The notes: generated from the sequence alone by a model not told the origin. 64,000 bases of DNA from Ancylobacter mangrovi (GCF_024752355.1 NZ_JANTHZ010000007.1:186001-250000); one strand, 5' to 3'. Counted from the first letter of the stretch, positions 17,870-26,778 are shown. A program made the numbers and translations.

Positions 17870-18781
17870 TCACTTCGGAATGAAGCCCTTTTCCTTCAGA
17901 TAGTCCTCGGCCACCTTCTCGACGTCCACGCCGTCGATATCGGCGCGGCCGTTGAGCTTGATCTGGGTGGCGGTGTCGAGCGAGTTGGTGACAGCCTCGA
18001 TCGCCGGCCCGATTTCCGGGTGCTTGGCGAGCACGTCGTCGCGCACCGTGATGGCGGCGTTGTAGGCCGGGAAGAACAGCTTGTCGTCGTCGAGCACGGC
18101 GAGGCCGACCTTGCCGATGCGCGCATCGGTGGCGAAGGCGACGATGACGTCGACCGAGCTGCTGTCGATCGCCGTGTACATCAGCCCGATCTCCATCGGC
18201 TTGATGGAGCCGAACTTGAAGCCGTAATGCTTGCTCATGCCCGGATAGCCGTCGAGCGGGCGCGCGGCGAACTCGACCGACGAGCCGAGCGTCCATTTGG
18301 GCGCGTAGGGCGCAAGATCGGAGATGGTCTTGATCTTGAGCTCCTTGGCCTTGTCCTCCTTCAGCGCCAGCGCATAGGTGTTGTTGAAGCTGGTCGGGGA
18401 CAGCCAGGTGATCTTGTACGTGTCCTTGTAGGCGTCGCGGACGGTCTCGTACGCCTTCTTCGGATCGGTGATCGGGTCCTTCTTGAGGACGTTGGCGAGC
18501 GCATCGCCGGTGTAATCCGGCAGCACGTCGATGGCGCCGGAGATGATCGCCTGCTGCGCGATGCCGGTGCCGCCAAGATTGGGGAAGCGTTCGACCGGCA
18601 GGCCGAGCTTCTTCTCGATCACCAGCGCCGCCATGATGCCGAGCATGGCCTGCTCGGTGATGTTCGGCCAGCCGATCTTGATGGGTTCCTCCGCCTTCGC
18701 CTTGGAGGCGGAGATGGTGGTGAGCGCCAGCGTCGCCGCGGCAGCGGCGCAGACGGCGCGGCGGGTGAAGAGCCGTGTCAT
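17870..18781 (-). CDS. ABC transporter substrate-binding protein, quaternary-amine type (OsmF/OpuCC-like)
   Basis: A 303-residue periplasmic binding protein. Residues 1-30 form a signal peptide (RRAVCAAAAATLALTT core, cleavage near AKAEE). The mature start KIGWPNITEQAMLG and the segment IDVLPDYTGDALA follow the pattern of glycine betaine/choline/carnitine binding proteins such as OsmF and OpuCC. The ATG at 18781 overlaps the stop of the upstream hydrolase gene (ATGA) and has AGAGGAAAAG before it. Its ATPase and permeases are encoded upstream in the same operon, with a CocE hydrolase gene in between. The ligand is probably a cationic methylated amine, by family. Confidence 0.87.
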   Translation of the reverse strand: MTRLFTRRAVCAAAAATLALTTISASKAKAEEPIKIGWPNITEQAMLGIMAALVIEKKLGLPVERFPNLGGTGIAQQAIISGAIDVLPDYTGDALANVLKKDPITDPKKAYETVRDAYKDTYKITWLSPTSFNNTYALALKEDKAKELKIKTISDLAPYAPKWTLGSSVEFAARPLDGYPGMSKHYGFKFGSIKPMEIGLMYTAIDSSSVDVIVAFATDARIGKVGLAVLDDDKLFFPAYNAAITVRDDVLAKHPEIGPAIEAVTNSLDTATQIKLNGRADIDGVDVEKVAEDYLKEKGFIPK

Positions 18782-20838
18782 GCGTTCTTTTCCTCTGGAT
18801 GTGAGACGCTGTTGCCCGCGTCGTGATTGAGCCTGCCTTCGCGTGGAATCGTGACCTCCCATGTTCTTGTCTTGGCGAGGCTTTCTCCCTCGAACAGGTC
18901 AAGCCTCGCGGTGAGGTGGAAGCTGTCGGCATCGCCGCTCATGCGCGCGAGGCTTTCGGTGCGGACCGACCAGTCGCCGCGCGCCATCGTCATGGTCCAG
19001 CCGGTCTCGATGCGCGCGGAAAGCGGATCGCCGGCCTCGACCTCGTAGGTCTCGTCGTTGATGCGGCCGATCACCATGCCGCTGGGCTCGATCCGCTCGT
19101 CCCCATAGTCGAGCCGTACATGCATGCGGCGCGTGCCGGAGACGAGCTCGGAGGACAGCTCGCGGCGGAAGCTGCCCGCGCGCATCGTGGTGCGCGGCTC
19201 GGGCGGCGGCGCCTGCGGCGGGTCCATGTCGGGTAGGAACCGCGAGCCGGCGCCGGGCTGCCAGACCGGCAGGCGCAGCGCGCTGGCGCCGGTGACGAGG
19301 CTCAGCGTCGCCGGCTCGGGCGCGGGCCAGGCGGTCGGCCAGTAGGAGGTCGACACCGCGATGCGGATGCGGTGGCCGGCCTTGAAACGGTGGGCGATGT
19401 CGTTCAGCCCGATCTCGACCCGGTAGCGCCGCCCCGGCCCCAGCGCGACGAAGTGCTCGTGCCCCTCGACATGGTTGAGGTTGAGAAGCCCGTAGCTGAC
19501 CCGCGACGAGGCACCGTCGGGCGCGACATCGTTCAGCCGCACGGCGACCATGGCGCGCGGGCGGTCGACCGAGAGGTCGAGGACGAGCACCGGCCGGCCG
19601 ATGACCGCCAGCTCCGCGTCGAGCGGGGCGGTGTCGAAGCACAGCGAGCGCCCGTCATCCTCGCGCTGGTCGGTCGGCTGGTCGGCGGCGACGCCATAGG
19701 CGCACCACTCCCCTGCGCCGAAGCCATTGTCGAGCGGGCTCAGATGCCGGAGCTCAGTGGCCGGCGGCGGCGCCTCCGCGAGGCCGGCCGTGCCGAGGAA
19801 CAGGCGCCGTTCGGTCGTGTCCGGCGAGGGCCAGGCGTCGAAACCGACCCAGCGGCCGGGCCGCGACAGATGGGCGGGGTCGGCCGGCAGTTCGTCCTGC
19901 AGCCAGACGCGCAGCGCCGGCTCGCCTTCCACCCCGGTATCGACGCCCTTCAGCCAGCGGTCCCACCAGCGCAGCGCCTCGCCGAGGAAGTCGGCCTGCG
20001 GGCCGGGAACGGCGAGGTGGGGATAGTCGTGCCCCCACGGGCCGATCAGCCCCCTGCAGCGGCCGGGAAGGCCGGAAACCAGCCGGGGGACGGCGTTGGT
20101 GTAGGAATCCGACCAGCCGCCGACCGCCAGCACCGGCACGTCGATGCGCGCGAAATCCTCGCACACGGAGCCGTGGCGCCAGTATGCGTCGCGCAGCGGG
20201 TGGCGGGTCCATTCGGCGATGAAGAGCTGCGCGTTGTCGACCCGCTCCAGCCACATCTGCCGCCAGCGCTCGCCGACCGCCTCGGGATCGGGCGGCCGCG
20301 AGAGATCGGCGAAGAAGGTCTGCGACCAGGTGAGGTTGGCGCTCAGCGGGCAGCCGCCCATGTAGTGCACGTCGTCGGCGTAGCGGTCGTCGGTCGAGCC
20401 GACGGTGATGATGGCCTTCAGCGCCGGCGGGCGCAGCGCGGCGACCTGCAGCGCGTTGAAGCCGCCCCACGAGATGCCCATCATGCCGATGCGCCCGTCG
20501 CACCAGGGCTGGGCGGCGATCCATTCCAGCGCCGCCAGCGCGTCCGCCTGCTCCTGCGCCGTGTATTCGTCCGTCAGCAGGCCCTCGGAATCGCCCGAGC
20601 CCCTTATGTCGATGCGCAGCGCCGCATAGCCGTGCCCGGCGAAGAAGGGATGCACGCGCTGGTCGCGCCCCGACATGGCGTCGGACTTGCGGTAGGGGAT
20701 GTACTCGACGATCGCCGGCACCGGCCCCTCGTGCCCGGCCGGCAGCCAGAGCCGCGAGGCGAGGCGCACGCCGTCCGGCATCGGGATCCAGACATGGCGT
20801 CGGCAGTCGACATCGTGGGCAGCCGCGGCCTGTTGCAT
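18778..20838 (-). CDS. CocE/NonD family hydrolase (copy 1)
   Basis: A 686-residue X-Pro dipeptidyl-peptidase-like hydrolase. The alpha/beta-hydrolase domain spans about 1-290, with nucleophile Ser123 in GISWGG and the DIRGSGDSEG stretch typical of CocE; a GHDYPHL segment holds a likely catalytic His. The C-terminal half is the jelly-roll lectin-like domain of this family. Members include cocaine esterase, alpha-amino acid ester hydrolases and glutaryl-cephalosporin acylase, so an ester or amide is cut. No signal peptide is seen, so it acts in the cytoplasm after import. It sits between ATPase and binding-protein genes and is a paralogue of the hydrolase at 23058-25046. Confidence 0.87.
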   Translation of the reverse strand: MQQAAAAHDVDCRRHVWIPMPDGVRLASRLWLPAGHEGPVPAIVEYIPYRKSDAMSGRDQRVHPFFAGHGYAALRIDIRGSGDSEGLLTDEYTAQEQADALAALEWIAAQPWCDGRIGMMGISWGGFNALQVAALRPPALKAIITVGSTDDRYADDVHYMGGCPLSANLTWSQTFFADLSRPPDPEAVGERWRQMWLERVDNAQLFIAEWTRHPLRDAYWRHGSVCEDFARIDVPVLAVGGWSDSYTNAVPRLVSGLPGRCRGLIGPWGHDYPHLAVPGPQADFLGEALRWWDRWLKGVDTGVEGEPALRVWLQDELPADPAHLSRPGRWVGFDAWPSPDTTERRLFLGTAGLAEAPPPATELRHLSPLDNGFGAGEWCAYGVAADQPTDQREDDGRSLCFDTAPLDAELAVIGRPVLVLDLSVDRPRAMVAVRLNDVAPDGASSRVSYGLLNLNHVEGHEHFVALGPGRRYRVEIGLNDIAHRFKAGHRIRIAVSTSYWPTAWPAPEPATLSLVTGASALRLPVWQPGAGSRFLPDMDPPQAPPPEPRTTMRAGSFRRELSSELVSGTRRMHVRLDYGDERIEPSGMVIGRINDETYEVEAGDPLSARIETGWTMTMARGDWSVRTESLARMSGDADSFHLTARLDLFEGESLAKTRTWEVTIPREGRLNHDAGNSVSHPEEKNA

Positions 20839-20849
20839 CCTCGCGGTCC

Positions 20850-21779
20850 TCAGCCGGTGCTCGCGCGAAGCAGGTCGCGTATGTGCAGGCTGCCGCCGCC
20901 CTCCACCGCGAGCGCGTCGTGGCCGGTGTCGAGCATGCGCAGGAAGGCGGCCTCCAGCGTCGCGCCGCCCTCGATGGCGGGCGCCCCCGCGCCGGCGGGC
21001 GTGTCGGTCATGGCGGAGGAGACCGGCAGCGTGCTCAGCAGCTTCACCAGCCGGTCATGGCCGATGAGCTCGGCGACGAAGCCGTCCTTCGGGTGGCGCA
21101 GGATGTCGACCGGCGTCTCGTGCTGGACCAGCCGGCCCGCGCGCAGCACCGCCACCTTGTCGCCGAGGCGGACCGCCTCGTCCATGTCGTGGGTGACGAT
21201 GACGATGGTCTTGCGCACCTTGCTCTGGATCGCGAGGAGCTCGTCCTGGATGCGCACGCGGGTGATGGGATCGAGCGCGCCGAACGGCTCGTCCATCAGC
21301 AGCACCGGCGGATCGGCGGCGAGCGCGCGGGCGACGCCGACCCGCTGCTGCTGGCCGCCGGAAAGGCTGCGCGGAAACCGCGCGCGGTGCTCCGCCGGCA
21401 GGCCGACCAGCGCCAGCAGCTCGTCGATGCGCACGTCGATGCGGGCCTTGTTCCAGCCGAGCAGCCTCGGCACGATGGCGATGTTCTCGGCCACGCTCAT
21501 ATGCGGGAACAGCCCGACATACTGGATGACGTAGCCGATCATCCGCCGCAGCTCCTTGAGCGGCATGTGAGAGATCGGCCGGTCGCCGAGGAAGATCTCG
21601 CCGCTCGACGGCTCGATGAGACGGTTGATCATCTTCATCGTCGTCGTCTTGCCGCAGCCGGACGGCCCGACGAGCGCGAGGATGCTGCCCGCCTCGATGG
21701 TCAGCGACAGGCGGTCCACCGCCGGCGGATTGCCGGGGAACTCCTTCGTGACCTCGCGGAATTCGACCTGAAGCGCCAT
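20850..21779 (-). CDS. ABC transporter ATP-binding protein, quaternary-amine type (OpuCA/OsmV-like)
   Basis: A 309-residue ATPase driving the importer. Walker A is GPSGCGKTT, the signature is LSGGQQQRVG, and Walker B is VLLMDEPFGALD. About 60 residues after the ATPase core resemble a degenerate CBS module, as in OpuCA/ProV-type proteins where it senses ionic strength or nucleotides. A strong AGGAGG lies seven bases before the ATG at 21779. It follows the permease gene by 11 bp and precedes CocE copy 1 by 11 bp, consistent with one operon. Confidence 0.9.
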   Translation of the reverse strand: MALQVEFREVTKEFPGNPPAVDRLSLTIEAGSILALVGPSGCGKTTTMKMINRLIEPSSGEIFLGDRPISHMPLKELRRMIGYVIQYVGLFPHMSVAENIAIVPRLLGWNKARIDVRIDELLALVGLPAEHRARFPRSLSGGQQQRVGVARALAADPPVLLMDEPFGALDPITRVRIQDELLAIQSKVRKTIVIVTHDMDEAVRLGDKVAVLRAGRLVQHETPVDILRHPKDGFVAELIGHDRLVKLLSTLPVSSAMTDTPAGAGAPAIEGGATLEAAFLRMLDTGHDALAVEGGGSLHIRDLLRASTG

Positions 21780-21790
21780 CTGCGCGCCTC

Positions 21791-22420
21791 CTATGATACG
21801 CGCCGGCTGGCGAAACGCTCCAGCCCGAACAGCAGGTAGTTGACGGTGACGGCGAGCAGCGCGGTGAGCCCGGAGCCGATGAGGAGCGGCGTCGTGTCCA
21901 TGCGGGAAATGCCCTGCAGGATCAGCGTGCCGAGGCTGTCGACGCCGATATAGGCGGTGAGCGTGAGCACCGAGACCAGCATCACCGCCGAGACCCGCAC
22001 GCCGGCGATGACCACGGGCAGCACCGCCGGCGCCTCGACCCCCAGCAGGATCTGCGACGAGGACATGCCCATGCCGCGCGCCGCCTCGATCATGCGCGGA
22101 TCGATGGAGGCGAGGCCGCTCGCCGTGTTGCGCAGGATCGGCAGCACGCCCTTCACGAACAGCGGGATCAGCGCGCCGGAAATGCCGATGCCGAGGAACG
22201 GGATCGACAGCGCCAGCAGCACGATCTCCGGGCACGCCTGCAGGACGTTCACCACCGGCACGATCAGCGCGCCGAGCCAGCGTATGCGGTGGATCAGCGT
22301 GCCGAGCGTCATGCCCAGCACGATCGCCGCCGTCAGCGCGATGGCGAACAGCATCACGTGCTGTTCCAAGAGGTACAGGATGTTGTCGCCGAAGATGTCG
22401 ATATAGTCCGCGAAGCTCAT
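21791..22420 (-). CDS. ABC transporter permease, OpuCB/OsmW-like (B)
   Basis: A 209-residue inner-membrane permease with about six hydrophobic helices. The cytoplasmic coupling loop is seen as MIEAARGMGMSSSQILL, the EAA-type motif of importers in this family, and LTAYIGVDSLGTLILQGI near the C-terminus matches ProW/OpuCB-like proteins. The ATG at 22420 has GGGAGG upstream and overlaps the stop of the other permease gene (ATGA). The two permeases presumably form a heterodimer with the ATPase and binding protein encoded downstream. Confidence 0.9.
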   Translation of the reverse strand: MSFADYIDIFGDNILYLLEQHVMLFAIALTAAIVLGMTLGTLIHRIRWLGALIVPVVNVLQACPEIVLLALSIPFLGIGISGALIPLFVKGVLPILRNTASGLASIDPRMIEAARGMGMSSSQILLGVEAPAVLPVVIAGVRVSAVMLVSVLTLTAYIGVDSLGTLILQGISRMDTTPLLIGSGLTALLAVTVNYLLFGLERFASRRVS

Positions 22421-23058
22421 GGCGCGGTCACCTCCCGCGAGCGGGAGAGGCGCTGCTCGGCGAGCTTCAGCAGCCAGTCGGCGCCGAGCGCCATGGCCAG
22501 CACCGGGACGCTGCCGGCGATCACCAGGTTCCAGGACATGATGGAGATGCCGCGGAAGATGAAGTCGCCGAGGCCGCCGGCCGCGATCAGCGAGGCGAGC
22601 GTGACCATGCCGATCGCGTTGACCACCGCCACCCGCAGCCCGGCGAAGATCACCGGCAGGGCGAGCGGCAGCTCGACCCGCACCAGCCGGGTCAGCCGTC
22701 CCATCCCCATGCCGACGGCGACCTCGTTGAGGTTCGGGTCGATATTGGCAAGGCCGGTATAGGTGTTCTGCACCACCGGCAGCAGCGAGTAGAGCACCAC
22801 CGCGACGATCGCCGGGACCACGCCGATGCCGAGCGGCGGGATCATCAGGCCGAACAGCGCCAGTGTCGGTACGGTGTAGATGATGCTGACCGTGTTCAGC
22901 ACCAGCGTCGCCGCCAGCCGGTTCAGGTGGCTGAGGATGCCGAGCGGCAGGCCGATGCCGAGCGCCAGCCCGACCGCCATCAGCGACAGCCGCAGGTGCC
23001 ACCAGGACACGGCGAGGATGTCCTCCCAGCGGCTGGTCAGGAAATCGTAGAGGCCCAT
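22417..23058 (-). CDS. ABC transporter permease, OpuCB/OsmY-like (A)
   Basis: A 213-residue permease, second membrane subunit of the quaternary-amine importer. The coupling loop reads EVAVGMGMGRLTRLVRVELP, and ASLIAAGGLGDFIFRGI near the C-terminus is typical of glycine betaine permeases. The ATG at 23058 shares a base with the stop of CocE copy 2 (TGATG), indicating coupled translation. The frame extends upstream to 23106, but the chosen start gives the expected short N-terminus MGLYDFL before the first helix. Confidence 0.9.
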   Translation of the reverse strand: MGLYDFLTSRWEDILAVSWWHLRLSLMAVGLALGIGLPLGILSHLNRLAATLVLNTVSIIYTVPTLALFGLMIPPLGIGVVPAIVAVVLYSLLPVVQNTYTGLANIDPNLNEVAVGMGMGRLTRLVRVELPLALPVIFAGLRVAVVNAIGMVTLASLIAAGGLGDFIFRGISIMSWNLVIAGSVPVLAMALGADWLLKLAEQRLSRSREVTAP

Positions 23059-25046
23059 CAGACCCCATCCCCCGACATGCCGGCGCGCGGCGTCTCGATC
23101 GTCCATTCCCGCGCGAAGATGCGCTCGCCATGGTCGTAGGCGTCGTATTCGGCATGGAGCCGCCAGCCGGTCGCGGTGGCGGTCAGCATGCTGCGGGTCT
23201 CGATGCGGGCCTGCCAGTCGCCGCGGATGAACTCGGCCTTGCGGAAGGCGAAGGACGAGGCTTCGCCCGGGTCGTCGCGCACGGTCGAATAGGTCTCACT
23301 GCCGAGCGCGCGCAGTTCGAGCCCGGTCTCCCTGATGCGGATGGCGCCGAGATTGCGCACCACCTCGACCGTGGCGCGCCCGGTCGCCACCTCGTGGGTG
23401 ATGACGAGACGGCCGCGCGCGGGCGCCTCGATCACGTCCGTCTCCAGCGGCGGCGGCGACCATGGCGCGCCGAGATCGGGCGCGCCGGGCCCCTCCCCGC
23501 GCCGCACCGGCAGCGCGAGCGAGCCCTGCTCAATGGTCGCGGTCGCCACAACAGGCAGCGGCATCGTGAGCGGCCAGTACTGCGTCGAGACGGCGAGCCG
23601 CAGCCTGTGGCCGGCAGGCACGCGATAGCCGGTCACCTTGAGCGGCACTCTCACCTCGATGCGGCTCCCGGGCACCAGCGGCTTGCCGTGCGCGAAGCCG
23701 TCGCGATGCGCGAGATTTATCAGCCCGTAAGTGACGCGGGCGCTGGTGCCCTCCGGCGCAACCGCATTGAGGCGGAGGGCGAGCACCGCCTCGGGCCCGT
23801 CGACCGTCAGCACCAGCTTCACCTCGGGCCGGCCGAGGATCGCGAGCGGCTCATCAAGCGGCGCGGTGTCGAAGCAGGCCGAGCCGGCATCGTCCTCGCG
23901 CTGATCGCCGGGCATGTCAGGCCCCCAGCCATAGGGGCACCATTCGCCCGAGGCGAGGCCGACCGTCGCCGGCGACTTCACGCTCGCGGCGAAACGCGCA
24001 CCGGCCTCGGCCCGCAGGGCGTCGGCGGCGAGATTGAACGTGCGGGTCTCGACATTGGCGCTCGGCCAATGCGCCTCCGCCACCCAGCAGCCGGCCCGCC
24101 GCTCATATTGCGGGCGAGGCGGCTCATAGTCCTGCATCCATGCGGTCAGCATCGGCTCGGCCTCGACGCCGTTGTCGACGCCCTTCATCCAGCGGTCGAA
24201 CCAGCGAGCGGCAAGACCGATGAAATCGAAGCCGGGACCGGGAGTGGCGACATGCGAATAGGCATGGCCACCGGGTCCGATCACGCCCTTGCGCGGGCCG
24301 GAGAGATGGCTCAGCAGCCGGTGCACCGCGTTGGTGTAGCCGTCCGCCCAGCCGCCGACGGCGAGCACCGGCACCTCGATGCGGGCATAGTCCTCGCACA
24401 CCGAGCCGCTCTGCCAGTAGGCGTCGCGGTCGGCGTGGCGCATCCAGCGCGCGGCCGGCGGCTCGCTGATCGCGTTCATGCGATCGAGCCACATCGCGCG
24501 CCAGCGTTCGCCGACGATCTCCGGATCGGGCGGGGGCGCGAGCCAGGTGAACAGGGTCGAGCCGTACTGCAGATTATCGTTCAGCAGCGCGCCGCCCATA
24601 TAGTGCATGTCGTCGGCGAAGCGGTCGTCGGAGCCGCAGGTGGTAACGATGGCCTTCAGCGCCGGCGGCCGGGTGGCGGCGATCTGCAGCGCGTTGAACG
24701 CGCTCCAGGAAAGGCCGATCAGGCCGACCGCGCCCGAGCACCAGTGCTGGGCCGCGATCCAGGCGATCACCTCGTTCGCGTCCGCCCATTCCTGCGGGGT
24801 GTATTCGTCGTCCATCGTGCCGTCGGAATCGCCCGAGCCGCGCATGTCGACGCGGATCGCGGCATAGCCGGCGGCGGCGAGGCCCGGATGCAGGATGGCG
24901 TCGTCGCCGCGATGACGATCGCGCCGCCGGTAGGGAAGATACTCGAGCACCGCCGGAGCCGGGCCCTCCCCCTCCGGCAGCCAGAGGCGCGCGGCCAGGC
25001 GGCAGCCATCTTTGAGGACGATCCAGAGGGTCTCTTCGGCGGGCAT
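23058..25046 (-). CDS. CocE/NonD family hydrolase (copy 2)
   Basis: A 662-residue paralogue of the hydrolase at 18778-20838, with the same two-part build (alpha/beta hydrolase then jelly-roll domain) and long shared blocks such as GSVCEDYARI and YTNAVHRLLS. The expected nucleophile is Ser113, but the elbow reads GLSWSAF rather than GxSxG, so the last Gly is Ser. It is the first gene of the importer operon and its stop overlaps the permease start. The ATG at 25046 was chosen by alignment with the paralogue; a GTG at 25082 would add 12 residues. A cytoplasmic ester or amide hydrolase is likely, with a substrate slightly different from copy 1. Confidence 0.85.
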   Translation of the reverse strand: MPAEETLWIVLKDGCRLAARLWLPEGEGPAPAVLEYLPYRRRDRHRGDDAILHPGLAAAGYAAIRVDMRGSGDSDGTMDDEYTPQEWADANEVIAWIAAQHWCSGAVGLIGLSWSAFNALQIAATRPPALKAIVTTCGSDDRFADDMHYMGGALLNDNLQYGSTLFTWLAPPPDPEIVGERWRAMWLDRMNAISEPPAARWMRHADRDAYWQSGSVCEDYARIEVPVLAVGGWADGYTNAVHRLLSHLSGPRKGVIGPGGHAYSHVATPGPGFDFIGLAARWFDRWMKGVDNGVEAEPMLTAWMQDYEPPRPQYERRAGCWVAEAHWPSANVETRTFNLAADALRAEAGARFAASVKSPATVGLASGEWCPYGWGPDMPGDQREDDAGSACFDTAPLDEPLAILGRPEVKLVLTVDGPEAVLALRLNAVAPEGTSARVTYGLINLAHRDGFAHGKPLVPGSRIEVRVPLKVTGYRVPAGHRLRLAVSTQYWPLTMPLPVVATATIEQGSLALPVRRGEGPGAPDLGAPWSPPPLETDVIEAPARGRLVITHEVATGRATVEVVRNLGAIRIRETGLELRALGSETYSTVRDDPGEASSFAFRKAEFIRGDWQARIETRSMLTATATGWRLHAEYDAYDHGERIFAREWTIETPRAGMSGDGV

Positions 25047-25082
25047 GGCGTCCTGTCGGGTATCGGTGGCGGCGTTGCCCAC

Positions 25083-25395
25083 TGATACACGCCATACGGC
25101 ACGCGGGAGCCACGTATCCGACTTAAGACGTCAGATTGACGACAGAGGCATCGCTCCCGCGCCCGGCACATGGGCAGAGTGCGCCGCCGCACAATTTGCG
25201 GGCATAGGGTGTGGCGGCGCAGGGTCGGGGATCGCGAGACCGGCAACGCTCGCGAGCGCGGTACCGGCCGTGCCGCGCGCATGCCGGACGAGCCCGAAGG
25301 CCGATACCGGCCGCCCGTGGGGGGGCAATGGAGCGGAGTGCCAGGGGCGCGCCGCAGCCCTCCCCACTCGAGGCCAGCGACCGGCCCTCCGGCGT
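25083..25395. other. Spacer upstream of the importer operon
   Basis: About 310 bp without a supportable gene. It separates the first gene of the minus-strand importer operon from the 3' end of the AHSA1 gene and should hold the importer promoter. A dyad at 25127-25143 is the only clear structure. A run of seven G near 25320 is also present. Confidence 0.4.
25127..25143 (-). promoter_or_regulatory. Candidate operator dyad upstream of CocE/ABC operon
   Basis: GACGTCA and TGACGAC face each other across a three-base spacer (GAT), with one mismatch in seven. It lies 45-81 bp before the two possible starts of the first operon gene, where a repressor or activator would act. No cognate regulator is encoded directly beside it; the GbdR-like protein of the island is one candidate, by inference. 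Confidence 0.3.
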
Positions 25396-26316
25396 TCATC
25401 GGTTCTCGATGAACCGTTCCAGCTTGCCCAGCGTCTGCTGGCCCAGTTCCACCGCGCCGAATCCCTTCGCCGTCTGAAACTCGGCCTCGGTGCTGAACAC
25501 CATGCCCAGCGTCACCCTGGTCGCCCCGCCCTCATCCTCGAACGAGGCCCAGGCGTCGGCGTGCTTCGGCCCGTTCTCGCCCCAGAGCAGCGCGTAGCCG
25601 ATCCTCTCCTCGGGCCGAACCTCGTGGTAGCGATGGTGGTTCGGGAACACCGTGCCGTCCGGCCCGATCATGTCGAACACCCATTCGCCGTCCGCCCGCA
25701 GATCGATCCGCTTGGTGCGGCAGGAGAAGCCGTGCGGCCCCCACCATTGCGGCAGCGTCTCGGGGTTCATCCAGGTGTTCCAGACGATGCTCCGCGGCGC
25801 GCGGATCACCCGCTCAAGCACCATGGTCCGTGCCGCCACCCCGGCGAGATTGTCGAGCCCCGCCCCGAAGCCCTGCCGGTAGCCCGCCTCCATGTCGGCG
25901 GCCAGCGCGGAAAGCTGCACCGTCACGACCAGCCGGCTGCGCTCGCCGGCGCCGGAAAAATCGGCCGTCACCAGCGCCGCCGACAGGGTCGCGCCCTCCG
26001 ACGAGACCACTTCGTAGTTCACGCTGCGCCGGCCCGGCTGCAATGCGAGCCAGCCGCACTCGCAGCGTATGTCCGGCTGGCCCTCGACCTTGCACAGCGA
26101 GACCTCGCGCCCGCCGACCCGGGTGTCGGCCTCCAGGAACTCCACGGTGACGGAGGGGGTGGGCGCGGACCAGACCGCCCGCGCGGCCGGGGCCGTCCAC
26201 GCCTGCCACAGCGTCGGCAATGGCGCGGCCACCTCCCGCTCGAAGGTCAGCGTCGCGAAGCGACCCTCGGCGCCGCGCGCCGTCGGCATTGCGTCCGGAT
26301 TGAAGTTCGATGTCAT
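25396..26316 (-). CDS. Tandem AHSA1/SRPBCC domain protein
   Basis: A 306-residue soluble protein made of two START-like AHSA1 domains. Domain one spans about residues 20-150 (FEREVAAPLPTLWQAWTAP), and domain two about 165-305 (LERVIRAPRSIVWNTWMNPE, then LPQWWGPHGFSC). Single-domain versions of about 150 residues are the rule, so this is a fusion of two. The family binds hydrophobic ligands; no specific role is known. The ATG at 26316 overlaps the stop of the ArsR gene upstream (ATGA), so the two are co-translated, a common ArsR-AHSA1 arrangement. Confidence 0.85.
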   Translation of the reverse strand: MTSNFNPDAMPTARGAEGRFATLTFEREVAAPLPTLWQAWTAPAARAVWSAPTPSVTVEFLEADTRVGGREVSLCKVEGQPDIRCECGWLALQPGRRSVNYEVVSSEGATLSAALVTADFSGAGERSRLVVTVQLSALAADMEAGYRQGFGAGLDNLAGVAARTMVLERVIRAPRSIVWNTWMNPETLPQWWGPHGFSCRTKRIDLRADGEWVFDMIGPDGTVFPNHHRYHEVRPEERIGYALLWGENGPKHADAWASFEDEGGATRVTLGMVFSTEAEFQTAKGFGAVELGQQTLGKLERFIENR

Positions 26317-26654
26317 TTCGCGCGCTCCTTCGCCGCCTTGATCGCAAAAGCCTCCAGCCGGTCGAGGCGGGATTCCCACACGGCCCGCTGCTCGTCGAGC
26401 CATGTCCGCGCCGGCTCCAACGCCTCCGGCACGATGGCGCAGGTGCGCACCCGCCCGTCCTTGGAGGTGGCGATCAGCCCCGCCTCCTCCAGCACCGAGA
26501 GGTGCCGCATCACCGTGGGCAGCCGCAGGCCGGTGGGCTCCGACAGGTCGGTGACCCGCGCCGGCCCTTCCGCCAGCCGCGCCAGGATGGAGCGGCGGGT
26601 AGTGTCGGCCAGGGCATGGAAGAGCAGCGAGAGTTCCGGATGATGCTTAGCCAT
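26313..26654 (-). CDS. ArsR-family transcriptional repressor
   Basis: A 113-residue winged-helix regulator. The DNA-binding region includes LADTTRRSILARLAEGP and TGLRLPTVMRHLSVLEEAGLI, as in the ArsR/SmtB branch. No obvious cysteine cluster for metal binding is present, so it is more likely the non-metal type commonly paired with AHSA1 genes. It is first in a two-gene operon with the tandem AHSA1 gene. An alternative ATG at 26669 adds five residues; neither start has a clear Shine-Dalgarno. Confidence 0.85.
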   Translation of the reverse strand: MAKHHPELSLLFHALADTTRRSILARLAEGPARVTDLSEPTGLRLPTVMRHLSVLEEAGLIATSKDGRVRTCAIVPEALEPARTWLDEQRAVWESRLDRLEAFAIKAAKERAK

Positions 26655-26778
26655 GTCGCTAACTATCATCCGCTGCGTCGCCGACGCAAGGAAAACTTTG
26701 CCGATCGGCTAAGTGTCGTCGGCAAGGCGGGTGGAGCATGGACTGGCCGCCATGCCGGGACGCGCATCTCTCACGATT

